54,005 nucleotides of DNA from CAYRIY01 sp964424335 (GTDB lineage: Bacteria > Bacillota > Limnochordia > DTU080 > RSA5), in contig CAYRIY010000011.1 of the NCBI GenBank assembly GCA_964424335.1, positions 1-54,005 of the forward strand, written 5' to 3'. The notes beneath the pieces were generated by a model, which had not been told where the DNA came from, made no database searches, and was given only the letters and a program-made list of their open reading frames with translations. Of this stretch, positions 16,728 to 25,246 are shown piece by piece (within the stretch, counting starts at the first letter, position 1; every line of letters starts with the position of its first letter). The position numbers were made by a program, and so were the translations under genes.

Positions 16728-16761
16728 AAGTCGTTGAACCAAGTTGACAAAGGGTGCAGAT

Positions 16762-17316
16762 ATGGCCGTCAATCTCGGTGTTTCGCGAGTGATGTTGGAC
16801 GAGAGTGCTATTCGTGACAAGGTACGCGAGTTGGGCGCGAAAATCACGAATGCGTACAAAGATCTGGACGCGCCCCTGCAGGCTGTCGTGATTCTCAAAG
16901 GCGCGGTCGTCTTCGCGGCCGATCTGCTCAGAGCGATCGACCTTCCGGTTCGACTCGACTTCATGGCGATTTCGAGCTACGGAAAACAGACGTCGAGTTC
17001 AGGCGTCGTGCGGATTTTAAAGGACTTGGACGCGCCGATCGAAGGCGCCCATGTCTTGATCGTCGAGGACATCGTAGACAGTGGCCTCACGTTGAAGTAT
17101 CTCATCGATAACCTTGCAGCCAGAGGACCCGCCTCGGTGAAGACGTGTGTACTTTTGGACAAGCCGGAAAGGCGTCAGGTCGACATCAAAGTCGACTTCG
17201 TAGGATTTGAGATCGAGGACGAGTTTGTGGTCGGCTACGGGCTCGATTTCGCTGAAAAATACCGAAACCTCCCGTACGTGGGCGTATTGGATCCAAGTCA
17301 AGCGCACACGGATTGA
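16762..17316 (+). CDS. hpt: Hypoxanthine phosphoribosyltransferase
   Basis: A 184-residue purine salvage enzyme making IMP or GMP from hypoxanthine or guanine with PRPP. The PRPP loop is HVLIVEDIVDSGLTLKYL. VVILKGAVVFAADLLRAI and DFMAISSYGKQTSSSGVVRI are further type I phosphoribosyltransferase motifs, and VDFVGFEIEDEFVVGYGLDFAEKYRNLPYVGVL is the HPRT C-terminal signature. The ATG at 16762 has AAAGGG at a proper distance; an upstream in-frame TTG (16744) is less likely. GMP synthase follows, a purine salvage/synthesis pairing. Confidence 0.95.
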   Translation: MAVNLGVSRVMLDESAIRDKVRELGAKITNAYKDLDAPLQAVVILKGAVVFAADLLRAIDLPVRLDFMAISSYGKQTSSSGVVRILKDLDAPIEGAHVLIVEDIVDSGLTLKYLIDNLAARGPASVKTCVLLDKPERRQVDIKVDFVGFEIEDEFVVGYGLDFAEKYRNLPYVGVLDPSQAHTD

Positions 17317-17346
17317 CGAAGGCAACCTGAAGATCTCGAGGAGCGT

Positions 17347-18933
17347 ATGCAAGCGATGTGGGAGTCATTTGTTGATCCCGTGTACGCGAAAGGCCACGAC
17401 ACGGTCGTGGTCATCGACTTTGGCGCTCAGTACAGCCAACTGATTGCCCGGCGCGTGCGCGAGTGCAACGTTTACTGCGAGCTTTGGCCGCACACGATGC
17501 CGGTAGAGGAGTTGCGAAACCGGGGAGTAAAGGGAGTCATTCTCTCCGGTGGACCTGCAAGCGTCTACGCCGAAGGCGCGCCATCCTACCCCAAAGATGT
17601 GTTCGAACTCGGCGTTCCGGTCCTTGGGATCTGCTATGGCATGCAGTTGATGTCAAAGGCGCTCGGCGGGGATGTGAGTCCTGCCGAAAAGCGAGAGTTT
17701 GGCAAGGCGAATCTAAAGATCCTGGCGTTTGATGACCTCTTCAAAGGTTTTGAAAGCGATGGAGAAGAGGGCGCGGTCTGTTGGATGAGCCACGGCGATC
17801 GCGTGGACGCACCGCCGCCGGACTTTGAAATCCTCGCCGCCACCGAGAATTCGCCCGTGGCCGCGATGCGAAACAAGGACCGAAAACTGTATGCGGTGCA
17901 GTTTCACCCTGAGGTGGTCCACACGCCAAAGGGAATCGCGATCTTTCGAAACTTCCTCTTTGAGATTTGCGGTTGTAAAGCGACGTGGACGATGGAGAGC
18001 TTTGTTGAGGCGAGCGTCCGTCGCATTCGTGAGCAAGTGGGTGATGCCCGCGTCGTCTGTGGGCTTTCGGGCGGCGTCGACTCCTCTGTGGCGGCTACGC
18101 TTGTCCACCGGGCGATCGGGGACCAATTGACGACGATCTTCGTCGATCACGGTTTTTTGCGAAAAGGTGAGGCGGAGCAGGTCTCCCAAACGTTTGGCGA
18201 GCGGTTTGGCGAGCAGTTTATCCGGGTCGACGCCCGGGAGCGGTTCTTAAGTCGCCTCGTCGGAGTTGCGGATCCCGAGCGCAAGCGGAAGTTGATCGGC
18301 GAGGAGTTCATCCGGGTTTTTGAGGAAGAAGCCCGAAAGCTGGGCGAGGCTCGGTTCCTCGTCCAGGGGACGCTCTACCCGGACGTCATCGAGAGTGGAT
18401 TTGGCGTCTCTGCCACCATCAAGAGCCACCACAATGTCGGCGGTTTGCCGGAGCACATGGATTTTGAGCTGCTCGAGCCGCTCCGCTTTCTTTTCAAAGA
18501 CGAAGTGAGGGCGTTAGGTGAGGAGCTCGGACTTCCGGATGAGATCGTCTGGAGGCAGCCGTTTCCCGGGCCCGGCCTTGCGATCCGAGTCATGGGGCCC
18601 ATCGACGCCGAACGGCTCGAAATCGAGCGAGAAGCGGATGCCATCGTCGTCGAAGAGATCAGCAAGGCCGACGCGGAGCGCGCGGTATGGCAGTATTTCG
18701 CCGTGCTTACGGACACGCGCTCGGTCGGGGTCATGGGCGATGAGAGGACCTACGGATACGTCGTTGCCGTGCGGGCCGTCTCGAGCACGGACGGGATGAC
18801 GGCCGACTGGTCGCGCCTTCCTTACAGCGTTCTCGAGCGCATCGCGAGCCGCATCATGAACGAGATTCCGCAAGTGAACCGGGTGGTGTACGACATCAGT
18901 TCCAAGCCCCCGTCGACCATCGAGTGGGAGTGA
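17347..18933 (+). CDS. guaA: GMP synthase (glutamine-hydrolysing)
   Basis: A 528-residue enzyme converting XMP to GMP. The N-terminal amidotransferase domain has nucleophile Cys96 in GICYGMQ, with His187 and Glu189 in QFHPE. The ATP pyrophosphatase domain has the P-loop SGGVDSS (241-247), and the C-terminal dimerisation domain has RQPFPGPGLAIRVMG and ISSKPPSTIEWE. The ATG is preceded by GAGGAG. It follows hpt by 30 bases, and hisZ starts 41 bases later with no terminator between, so readthrough into the his genes is possible. Confidence 0.98.
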   Translation: MQAMWESFVDPVYAKGHDTVVVIDFGAQYSQLIARRVRECNVYCELWPHTMPVEELRNRGVKGVILSGGPASVYAEGAPSYPKDVFELGVPVLGICYGMQLMSKALGGDVSPAEKREFGKANLKILAFDDLFKGFESDGEEGAVCWMSHGDRVDAPPPDFEILAATENSPVAAMRNKDRKLYAVQFHPEVVHTPKGIAIFRNFLFEICGCKATWTMESFVEASVRRIREQVGDARVVCGLSGGVDSSVAATLVHRAIGDQLTTIFVDHGFLRKGEAEQVSQTFGERFGEQFIRVDARERFLSRLVGVADPERKRKLIGEEFIRVFEEEARKLGEARFLVQGTLYPDVIESGFGVSATIKSHHNVGGLPEHMDFELLEPLRFLFKDEVRALGEELGLPDEIVWRQPFPGPGLAIRVMGPIDAERLEIEREADAIVVEEISKADAERAVWQYFAVLTDTRSVGVMGDERTYGYVVAVRAVSSTDGMTADWSRLPYSVLERIASRIMNEIPQVNRVVYDISSKPPSTIEWE

Positions 18934-18974
18934 GCCTGAGGGACTCGCCGCTCTTCTCGAAATGAGGCTTTGAC

Positions 18975-20258
18975 GTGCTGAAATACACCAAAGTGCAAAC
19001 CCCCAGAGGGGCCAAGGATATTCTTCCCCCCGACGGCTACAAGAGGAGCTTGATTGAGGCGAGCGCAGCCCGGCGCCTCGAGGAGTGGGGCTATGCCCGC
19101 ATCTACACGCCGAGCCTCGAGTTTTACGACGCCCTTGCGCAAGGCGACGGACCTGAGATCGACGATCAATTGTACCGTCTTGTCGATCGAGATGGGTCGA
19201 CGCTCGCTCTGCGCCCCGAAATGACCACGCCGGTCGCTCGGGTCGCCGCAACGCGATACACGGACGAAGACGCCCCGATTAGGCTTTACTACGCCGGGAG
19301 CGTCTTTCGTTATGCGGAGCCCCAACTTGGCACGAGCCGCGAATTTACGCAAGTGGGCGTCGAACTATTGGGCAGCCCGGGCCCGAGCGCCGACGCTGAG
19401 ATCGTTGCTTTGGCGATCTCCCTCTTTGAAGCGATCGGTCTTGCCACGTTTCAGGTCGATTTGGGACACATCGGCTTTTTCGACGGACTGATCCGAGGCG
19501 TCGACGTACGCTTTGCCCAGCAACTAAGAGAGGCGCTGCTCGACCGTGACTACGTGCGGTACGAAGCCATCGTAAAAGATGGGCCGGTCGGTTCCAAGGT
19601 CAAGTCGGCATTGATCGAGTTGCCGACGCTCCGAGGCGGAGCGGAGCTCCTCCAGGCGGCCCGGGATCTCGCAGTCGACGCACCGGCCGCCTTAGCGTCG
19701 CTCGACGAACTCACGGAGATCTATTCGCTCGTCGAGGCGTATGGGCTCGTCGAGCGCGTCGCGATCGATCTTGGCATGATCAAAGGACTTGACTACTATA
19801 CCGGGATGCTTCTCGAGGGGTACTCGCCGGAGCTTGGGTCGAGCCTTTGCACCGGCGGACGGTATGACTCGCTCGTCGGAAAGTTTGGCCGGGAATGCCC
19901 CGCGGTCGGGTTTGCATTTGGCGTCGAGCGCGCGATGCTCGCCTTGGAGCGGCAGGGTTGGAGGCCGAGCGCGCCCGTGCCGCAGCTTGTGATGTGGTCA
20001 AACCCAAGTGAGCGATCAGCCTTGTTTCAAGCCGCCTCGCAGGTCAGGTCGAGCGGCATTAGCGTGGAGATCGGCCTTGGGTGCGCGTCCGTGGTGGACG
20101 CCGAAAAGTATGCGGCGCAGCGCGGCATCCGCCGCTACGCTCGGGTGTATCGGGACTTTGAGGGTCGACCGCTCCTCGAAGTGATCGACCGCACGAGCCA
20201 AGCGACGTGGTCGGGAACGGCCGACGAATTGGTAAAGGTGGGATCGGAATGGGCCTGA
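18975..20258 (+). CDS. hisZ: ATP phosphoribosyltransferase regulatory subunit HisZ
   Basis: A 427-residue HisRS-like paralogue without tRNA-charging function. It has class II motif 2 (RLYYAGSVFRYAEPQLGTSREFTQVGVELLG), KGLDYYTGMLLEGYSP, CTGGRYDSLVGKFG and GFAFGVERAMLAL, but lacks the C-terminal anticodon-binding domain and is annotated HisZ by context. It forms the hetero-octamer with the short HisG, whose gene overlaps its end by 10 bases. The GTG start is preceded by GAGG. It heads the histidine operon. Confidence 0.95.
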   Translation: MLKYTKVQTPRGAKDILPPDGYKRSLIEASAARRLEEWGYARIYTPSLEFYDALAQGDGPEIDDQLYRLVDRDGSTLALRPEMTTPVARVAATRYTDEDAPIRLYYAGSVFRYAEPQLGTSREFTQVGVELLGSPGPSADAEIVALAISLFEAIGLATFQVDLGHIGFFDGLIRGVDVRFAQQLREALLDRDYVRYEAIVKDGPVGSKVKSALIELPTLRGGAELLQAARDLAVDAPAALASLDELTEIYSLVEAYGLVERVAIDLGMIKGLDYYTGMLLEGYSPELGSSLCTGGRYDSLVGKFGRECPAVGFAFGVERAMLALERQGWRPSAPVPQLVMWSNPSERSALFQAASQVRSSGISVEIGLGCASVVDAEKYAAQRGIRRYARVYRDFEGRPLLEVIDRTSQATWSGTADELVKVGSEWA

Positions 20259-20899
20259 CCTGCGCGGTGGCGAAAGGACGCCCGATGGAGTCGCTCGAGC
20301 CGTACTTCCTCGCGCTCGGCGGCGGGGCGCCTTGGAAAGACGCCTCACGAAAGCTGACGTTGTTTGATGATGCCCTCGACATCACCTTTTTCCTTGCGAA
20401 GTCGATGGATGTGCCGACGTACGTCGAGTACGGGGCGGCGGATATCGGCGTCGCCGGAAAGGATGTCCTGGAAGAGCAGGGGCGGCGCGTGGTCGAACTT
20501 CTCGATCTTGGCATCTCCCGCTGCGAACTGATTGTCGCGGTGCCGAGCGACTCTCCGGTACAAAAGGTGAGCGACCTCGGTTTTAACTCCCGGGTGGCCT
20601 CGAAATACCCGCGGATTGCGGAGTCGTTTTTCAACCGCCGGGGGATTCAAGTCGAAGTGATCCCGCTCAGCGGCTCGATCGAACTCGCGCCATTGGTCGG
20701 CCTTGCCGACGCGATCGTGGATTTGACGGAGACGGGGACGACGCTCCGCGAGAACGGGCTTCGCATCGTCGGCAGCGTGCTCAAGAGCAGCCTTCGCCTC
20801 ATCGCGAACCCTGTGAGCTACAAGATCTCGTATGACGCCATTCGGAGCCTTGTCGACCGGTTGCGCCCGCTCGTCGATTCGGAGGTGACCGCAGGATGA
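20249..20899 (+). CDS. hisG: ATP phosphoribosyltransferase catalytic subunit, short form HisG
   Basis: A 216-residue enzyme for the first step of histidine synthesis, condensing ATP and PRPP. LTCAVAKGRPMES, EYGAADIGVAGKDVL, LGISRCELIVAVP and the PRPP-binding DLTETGTTLRENGL are present. The long-form allosteric C-terminal domain is absent, which explains the need for HisZ. The ATG at 20249 lies within the hisZ end; the frame is open further upstream, but the family N-terminus starts here. Confidence 0.95.
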   Translation: MGLTCAVAKGRPMESLEPYFLALGGGAPWKDASRKLTLFDDALDITFFLAKSMDVPTYVEYGAADIGVAGKDVLEEQGRRVVELLDLGISRCELIVAVPSDSPVQKVSDLGFNSRVASKYPRIAESFFNRRGIQVEVIPLSGSIELAPLVGLADAIVDLTETGTTLRENGLRIVGSVLKSSLRLIANPVSYKISYDAIRSLVDRLRPLVDSEVTAG

Positions 20900-22239
20900 A
20901 GCGCTATGACGCCCGCCGGACCAATCCGGAGGAATTGCGCGTGAGCCTAATGCGGCCGCCTCTGGATGAAGTGGCCGTGAGCCCCTCGGTTGCGAGGGGC
21001 GTCGAAGCGATCTTTGGACCGGGCGTCACACCTGAAGAGGCGGTGCGTCGCATCGTCGCCGACGTCGAAGCGCACGGTGACGCCGCCGTCGTCGAGTACC
21101 TCGAAAAGATCGATGGGGTGAAACTCGCTGGGACTTCATTATTCGCGGATGACGACGAGATCGAAGCCGCGAGGCAAGCGGTGCGCCCCGAGGAGCTCCG
21201 TGCGATCCGTCACGCTTGTCGCAGGATACAAGCATTTCACGAAGCTCAGCGGGAGCGTTCCTGGTTTACGACGGGGCCCCATGGGGAAATTCTCGGCCAG
21301 CGAGTGATTCCGCTGGAGCGCGTGGGATGTTACGTGCCGGGAGGTAGGGCGCCGCTTTTGTCGACGGCGCTGATGAGCGTCGTCCCGGCGAAAGTGGCGG
21401 GCGTGGAGGACATCGTGGTCGCCACGCCCCCGAGGCCCGATGGAACGGTCAACCCCTACGTCCTTGTCGCTGCCCTCGAGGCGGGCGCGCACCGTGTGCT
21501 CAAAGTGGGCGGAGCTCAGGCGGTGGCGGCGCTTGCGTACGGCACGACGTGGATTCCCAAAGTCGACAAGATCGTTGGCCCCGGCAACATTTTTGTCACG
21601 CTTGCCAAGCGGGCGGTGTTTGGCCGAGTGGGCATCGACGCGCTGAACGGCCCGAGCGAGCTCGCCGTCATTGCCGACGAGAGCGCGGACCCGAAATGGG
21701 TCGCGGCGGACCTGCTCTCCCAGGCCGAGCACGACACTGAGGCGGCGGCAGTCCTCTTTGCCGTCGGGGACGAGGTAGCAAGCGCGGTGGTGACGGAAGT
21801 CGAAAAGCAGCTCAACGCGTTGCCAAGGCGCGAAGTGGCCCGTGAGTCCCTCGATCGGTGGGGCGCCGCGATCGTCTGCCGCGACGTGGACGAGGCGTGC
21901 GACTGGTTGAACGTGCTGGCGCCTGAGCACGCCGAGCTGTGCGTGCGGGAGCCCTTTGCGATATTAAGCAAGATTCGGTTCGCGGGCGCTGTCTTTTTAG
22001 GCCCTTGGTCGACCGAGCCGGTGGGCGATTACATCGCGGGTCCCAACCACATTCTGCCAACCAACGGCACCGCGAGGTTCTCATCGCCGCTTGGCGTGTA
22101 CGACTTCGTCCGCCGCTCGAGTGTCATCGCGTACACGAAAGAGGCGCTGGCGGAGGTAGCAGAGGACGGCAGCCTCCTCGCTAGGCTAGAGGGTCTCGAC
22201 GGCCACGCCAGGGCCTTCGACATCCGCAAGCACGACTAA
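20896..22239 (+). CDS. hisD: Histidinol dehydrogenase
   Basis: A 447-residue zinc enzyme that carries out the last two oxidations, histidinol to histidine with NAD+. Motifs: GCYVPGGRAPLLSTALMSVVPAKVAGV, KVGGAQAVAALAYGT, KIVGPGNIFVTLAKR, GPSELAVIADE, LLSQAEHD (zinc ligands) and APEHAELCV, then GPNHILPTNGTARF. The ATG overlaps the hisG stop by 4 bases. A 228-base gap containing a structured inverted-repeat element separates it from hisB. Confidence 0.97.
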   Translation: MKRYDARRTNPEELRVSLMRPPLDEVAVSPSVARGVEAIFGPGVTPEEAVRRIVADVEAHGDAAVVEYLEKIDGVKLAGTSLFADDDEIEAARQAVRPEELRAIRHACRRIQAFHEAQRERSWFTTGPHGEILGQRVIPLERVGCYVPGGRAPLLSTALMSVVPAKVAGVEDIVVATPPRPDGTVNPYVLVAALEAGAHRVLKVGGAQAVAALAYGTTWIPKVDKIVGPGNIFVTLAKRAVFGRVGIDALNGPSELAVIADESADPKWVAADLLSQAEHDTEAAAVLFAVGDEVASAVVTEVEKQLNALPRREVARESLDRWGAAIVCRDVDEACDWLNVLAPEHAELCVREPFAILSKIRFAGAVFLGPWSTEPVGDYIAGPNHILPTNGTARFSSPLGVYDFVRRSSVIAYTKEALAEVAEDGSLLARLEGLDGHARAFDIRKHD

Positions 22240-22312
22240 GGGGCCCACTTTTTAACAGCAACCTTGCACGACGATAGCCGTGAATCACGGTGTTTGGAAA
22301 TAGTTAGCCAAA

Positions 22313-22449
22313 GTCGCTGAACGTTCCCGTGTCGCCGGGCGTTGCGGAGGCTTCGTGAGGCCAGGAGGGCCGGAGAAGCCGGAGCACGAGTGAGGTCGAG
22401 CCAGGAGGGCTCGACCGAAGCGACCCTCGACACGGGAACGTTCAGCGAC
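22313..22449 (+). repeat. 137-bp inverted-repeat element with two AGGAG-loop hairpins
   Basis: Two perfect 22-bp inverted arms (22313-22334, beginning GTCGCTGAACG, and 22428-22449, ending CGTTCAGCGAC) enclose 93 bases. Inside, hairpin 1 pairs GGCTTC (22349-22354) with GAAGCC (22375-22380) and GGCC (22359-22362) with GGCC (22368-22371) around loop AGGAG. Hairpin 2 pairs GGTCGAGCC (22394-22402) with GGCTCGACC (22408-22416) around an identical AGGAG loop. As RNA this would be a multibranch structure closed by a 22-bp stem, ending 5 bases before the hisB ribosome binding site. It may be a cis-acting RNA, a CsrA-type binding RNA or a small non-autonomous mobile element. I recognise no known family. 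Confidence 0.85.
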
Positions 22450-22467
22450 GCTATGGAGGCCACAAAC

Positions 22468-23067
22468 ATGGCGGCGACAAGGAAAGTTGAACGAACGCGA
22501 ACGACGGGCGAGACCGATATTCGCCTCACCCTCGATCTCGATGGCGACGGCCGGTCAGAGGCCAGCACAGGGGTCGGGTTTTTCGACCACATGCTGGACG
22601 CCTTTGCGCGACACGGCCTCTTTGATCTCGCGGTGGTCGTAAAGGGCGACCTCCATGTGGACGCGCATCACACGGTCGAAGATACCGGGTTGGTCCTTGG
22701 CGCGGCCGTGCGCGAAGCGGTGGGCGACAAGGCGTCGATCCGGCGCTTTGGCTCGGCGATCGTACCCATGGACGAGGCGCTCGTCCAGGCCGTCATCGAT
22801 TTGAGCGGCAGGCCGTTCCTCGCCTTTAGAGGGTTCGACTTTCGGGTCGACGCCGTCGGAGCATTCGATACGTGCCTAACCGAGGAGTTTTTTCGTGCGT
22901 TTTCCAATGAAGCGGCCTGCAACCTCCACCTTCGCTGCCTCGAGGGAGGAAACGCCCATCACGTGATCGAGGCGGCGTTCAAGGCGACGGCGAGAGCGCT
23001 GCGGGAGGCGGTTTCGATCGATCCGCGGATCAAAGGCGTTTTGTCGACCAAGGGGACCTTGGCATGA
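22468..23067 (+). CDS. hisB: Imidazoleglycerol-phosphate dehydratase
   Basis: A 199-residue Mn-dependent dehydratase, the monofunctional type without a phosphatase domain. Motifs: STGVGFFDHMLDAFARHG, HVDAHHTVEDTGLVLG, MDEALVQAVIDLSGRPFL, GGNAHHVIEAAFKATARALR. The ATG at 22468 is chosen with GGAGG (22455-22459) 8 bases upstream; an in-frame ATG at 22453 overlaps the Shine-Dalgarno. Its stop overlaps hisH by 4 bases. Confidence 0.96.
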   Translation: MAATRKVERTRTTGETDIRLTLDLDGDGRSEASTGVGFFDHMLDAFARHGLFDLAVVVKGDLHVDAHHTVEDTGLVLGAAVREAVGDKASIRRFGSAIVPMDEALVQAVIDLSGRPFLAFRGFDFRVDAVGAFDTCLTEEFFRAFSNEAACNLHLRCLEGGNAHHVIEAAFKATARALREAVSIDPRIKGVLSTKGTLA

Positions 23068-23687
23068 TCGAGATCATCGACTACGGCATGGGCAACCTGA
23101 GGAGCGTGCAAAAGGCCTTTGCGCTCCTCGGCTTTGACGCGCGCGTGACCGACGATCCGGCGCGCCTAAAGCATGCGAGCGGCGTCGTTCTCCCGGGCGT
23201 CGGGGCCTTCGGCAAAGCGATGGAAAACCTGACGAACACTGGGTTTGTGGACGCAATCTTAACCGAGATCGAACGGGGCAAGCCGTTTCTTGGGATCTGT
23301 CTTGGGCTCCAGCTTCTTCTCGACGAGAGCGAGGAGCGCTTCTCGGAGCACGAGCCGCTTCCCAAAGGGCTCGGCGTCATCCCAGGGCGGGTGCGGAAGT
23401 TTCCTCCCGGGCTGAAGGTGCCGCAAATCGGGTGGAATAAGTTGCACCTCTCGGGCCCGAGCCGCCTTTATCGCGGCATCGAAGATGGGGCGTACGTGTA
23501 CTTCGTCCACTCCTATTACGCGGAACCCCAAGAGGCGAGCGTCGTCAGCACCACGACCGAGTACGGTGTTCGGTTTGCTTCGAGCCTCGAGCGAGAGCAC
23601 ATCATGGCGGTCCAGTTTCACCCGGAAAAGAGCAGTTCCGTGGGGCTCTCGATCTTGAAAAACTTCGGCGAGGTGACGAATGCATGA
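23064..23687 (+). CDS. hisH: Imidazole glycerol phosphate synthase glutaminase subunit HisH
   Basis: A 207-residue class I glutamine amidotransferase. The nucleophile is Cys79 in FLGICLGLQLLLDESEE, and the His/Glu pair lies in VQFHPEKSS. IIDYGMGNLRSVQKAF is the usual start. It delivers ammonia to HisF, encoded two genes downstream. It is coupled by 4-base overlaps on both sides. Confidence 0.97.
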   Translation: MIEIIDYGMGNLRSVQKAFALLGFDARVTDDPARLKHASGVVLPGVGAFGKAMENLTNTGFVDAILTEIERGKPFLGICLGLQLLLDESEERFSEHEPLPKGLGVIPGRVRKFPPGLKVPQIGWNKLHLSGPSRLYRGIEDGAYVYFVHSYYAEPQEASVVSTTTEYGVRFASSLEREHIMAVQFHPEKSSSVGLSILKNFGEVTNA

Positions 23688-24418
23688 TCGTAATCCCGGC
23701 GATCGATTTAAAGGGCGGCCGCTGCGTCCGTCTCATTCAAGGCGACAAGGATCAGGAAACCGTATTCTCCGACGACCCGGTCGCGGTGGCCAAAGGGTTT
23801 GAGGCGGCGGGGGCGGAGCGCATCCACGTGGTCGACCTTGACGGCGCCTTCGATGGGAAGCCAAAGAACAGCGACATATTGAAGCGCATCGTGCGGGCCG
23901 TCGACGTGCCGGTGCAGACCGGTGGCGGCATTCGCAGCTTGGACGCCGTCCAAGACCTTCTCGATGCGGGCGTCGATCGCGTGATCCTCGGCACCATTGC
24001 GCTCAAGAGCCCAGAGACCGTTGCAGAAGCGTGCGCTCGCTTCGGTGGCGAACGGGTGATGGTCGGGATCGACGCCCGCGACGGTCGGGTGGCGGTCGAG
24101 GGGTGGGTCGAGGAGTCGGACGTCGACGCCTTCGACCTTGCCGTGAAGATGAAAGCCATGGGCATTCGGGAGATCGTCTACACGGACATCGCCCGGGACG
24201 GCATGTTGCTTGGACCTAACTTTCAAAGCACCGAGCGCATGCTCGAGACCGGTGTCGGCATCATCGCGTCCGGTGGTGTCTCGAGCGCCCAGGACCTCAC
24301 AACCCTCGCCAAGCACTCGAGCCGAGGCCTGGTCGGGGCCATCGTCGGCAAGGCGATCTATACCGGGCGCATCGATCTTGCCGAGGCGATCCGGCTCGTA
24401 AAGGAGGCGGCCGCGTGA
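23684..24418 (+). CDS. hisA: ProFAR isomerase HisA
   Basis: A 244-residue TIM barrel that isomerises the aminoaldose ProFAR to PRFAR. The catalytic Asp near the N-terminus lies in IPAIDLKGGRCVRLIQGD and the second in VMVGIDARDGRVAVEGW. Phosphate-binding segments are QTGGGIRSLD and IASGGVSSAQDL. It overlaps hisH and hisF by 4 bases each. Confidence 0.97.
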   Translation: MIVIPAIDLKGGRCVRLIQGDKDQETVFSDDPVAVAKGFEAAGAERIHVVDLDGAFDGKPKNSDILKRIVRAVDVPVQTGGGIRSLDAVQDLLDAGVDRVILGTIALKSPETVAEACARFGGERVMVGIDARDGRVAVEGWVEESDVDAFDLAVKMKAMGIREIVYTDIARDGMLLGPNFQSTERMLETGVGIIASGGVSSAQDLTTLAKHSSRGLVGAIVGKAIYTGRIDLAEAIRLVKEAAA

Positions 24419-25194
24419 GCAGTCAACTTGCCAAGCGAATCATTCCCTGCCTCGACGTGCGCGATGGCCGTGTGGTAAAAGGCGTTCAGTTCGAGGCGAT
24501 CAAGGACGCGGGCGATCCCGTTGAGCTCGCCGCCTTTTACGACAAAGAGGGCGCGGACGAGCTCGTCTTCTACGACATCACGGCGTCGGCAGAGGGCCGT
24601 AAGACGATGATCGACGTTGCCCGTCGCACGGCCGAGCAGGCTTTCATCCCGTTCACCGTGGGCGGCGGCGTCTCCGACGTCGAGTCGATGCGGGCGCTCC
24701 TTCAGGCGGGCGCCGATAAGATTTCCATCAACTCCGCTGCGGTCAAAGACCCTGACTTGATCCGGGCGGGCGCCGAACATTTCGGCAGTCAGTGCATCGT
24801 GCTGTCGATCGATGCCCGCCGTCAGCACAGGCCGGACGGCACGCTTTGGTGGGAAGTCGTCGTAAACGGAGGGCGCAAGCCGACGGGCATGGACGCGGTC
24901 GAGTGGGCGGAGCGTGGGGCCCTGCTAGGGGCGGGCGAACTCGTCCTAAACAGCATCGACGCGGATGGTACCCGTGAGGGGTACGACAACGAGTTGAATC
25001 GCACGGTCTCCGAGCGAGTGGACGTTCCCGTGATCGCTTCCGGCGGCGTCGGCAACCTCCAACATCTCCTCGAGGGCATCGTCGAGGGCAAGGCCGACGC
25101 GGTCCTCGCCGCCTCGATCTTTCATTTCGGCGATCACAGCATCGCCGAGGCCAAGGCGTATTTGCGTTCCCACGGCGTGCAAGTGCGGCTTTGA
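24415..25194 (+). CDS. hisF: Imidazole glycerol phosphate synthase cyclase subunit HisF
   Basis: A 259-residue TIM barrel that with HisH makes IGP and AICAR. Catalytic Asp residues lie in IPCLDVRDGRVVKGVQF and CIVLSIDARR; phosphate loops are FTVGGGVSDVESM and VIASGGVGNLQHL. The GTG start overlaps the hisA stop by 4 bases. A GCGGGCCCGC palindrome directly follows the stop codon. Confidence 0.97.
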   Translation: MSSQLAKRIIPCLDVRDGRVVKGVQFEAIKDAGDPVELAAFYDKEGADELVFYDITASAEGRKTMIDVARRTAEQAFIPFTVGGGVSDVESMRALLQAGADKISINSAAVKDPDLIRAGAEHFGSQCIVLSIDARRQHRPDGTLWWEVVVNGGRKPTGMDAVEWAERGALLGAGELVLNSIDADGTREGYDNELNRTVSERVDVPVIASGGVGNLQHLLEGIVEGKADAVLAASIFHFGDHSIAEAKAYLRSHGVQVRL

Positions 25195-25246
25195 GCGGGC
25201 CCGCCGCACGTGTGGCATTTCACTTTCTTAGGTAGGGCGGGGCGAG

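Noticed and set aside
16592..17346. Purine riboswitch before hpt or guaA
   Set aside because: The gaps are too short or lack the conserved purine aptamer pattern.
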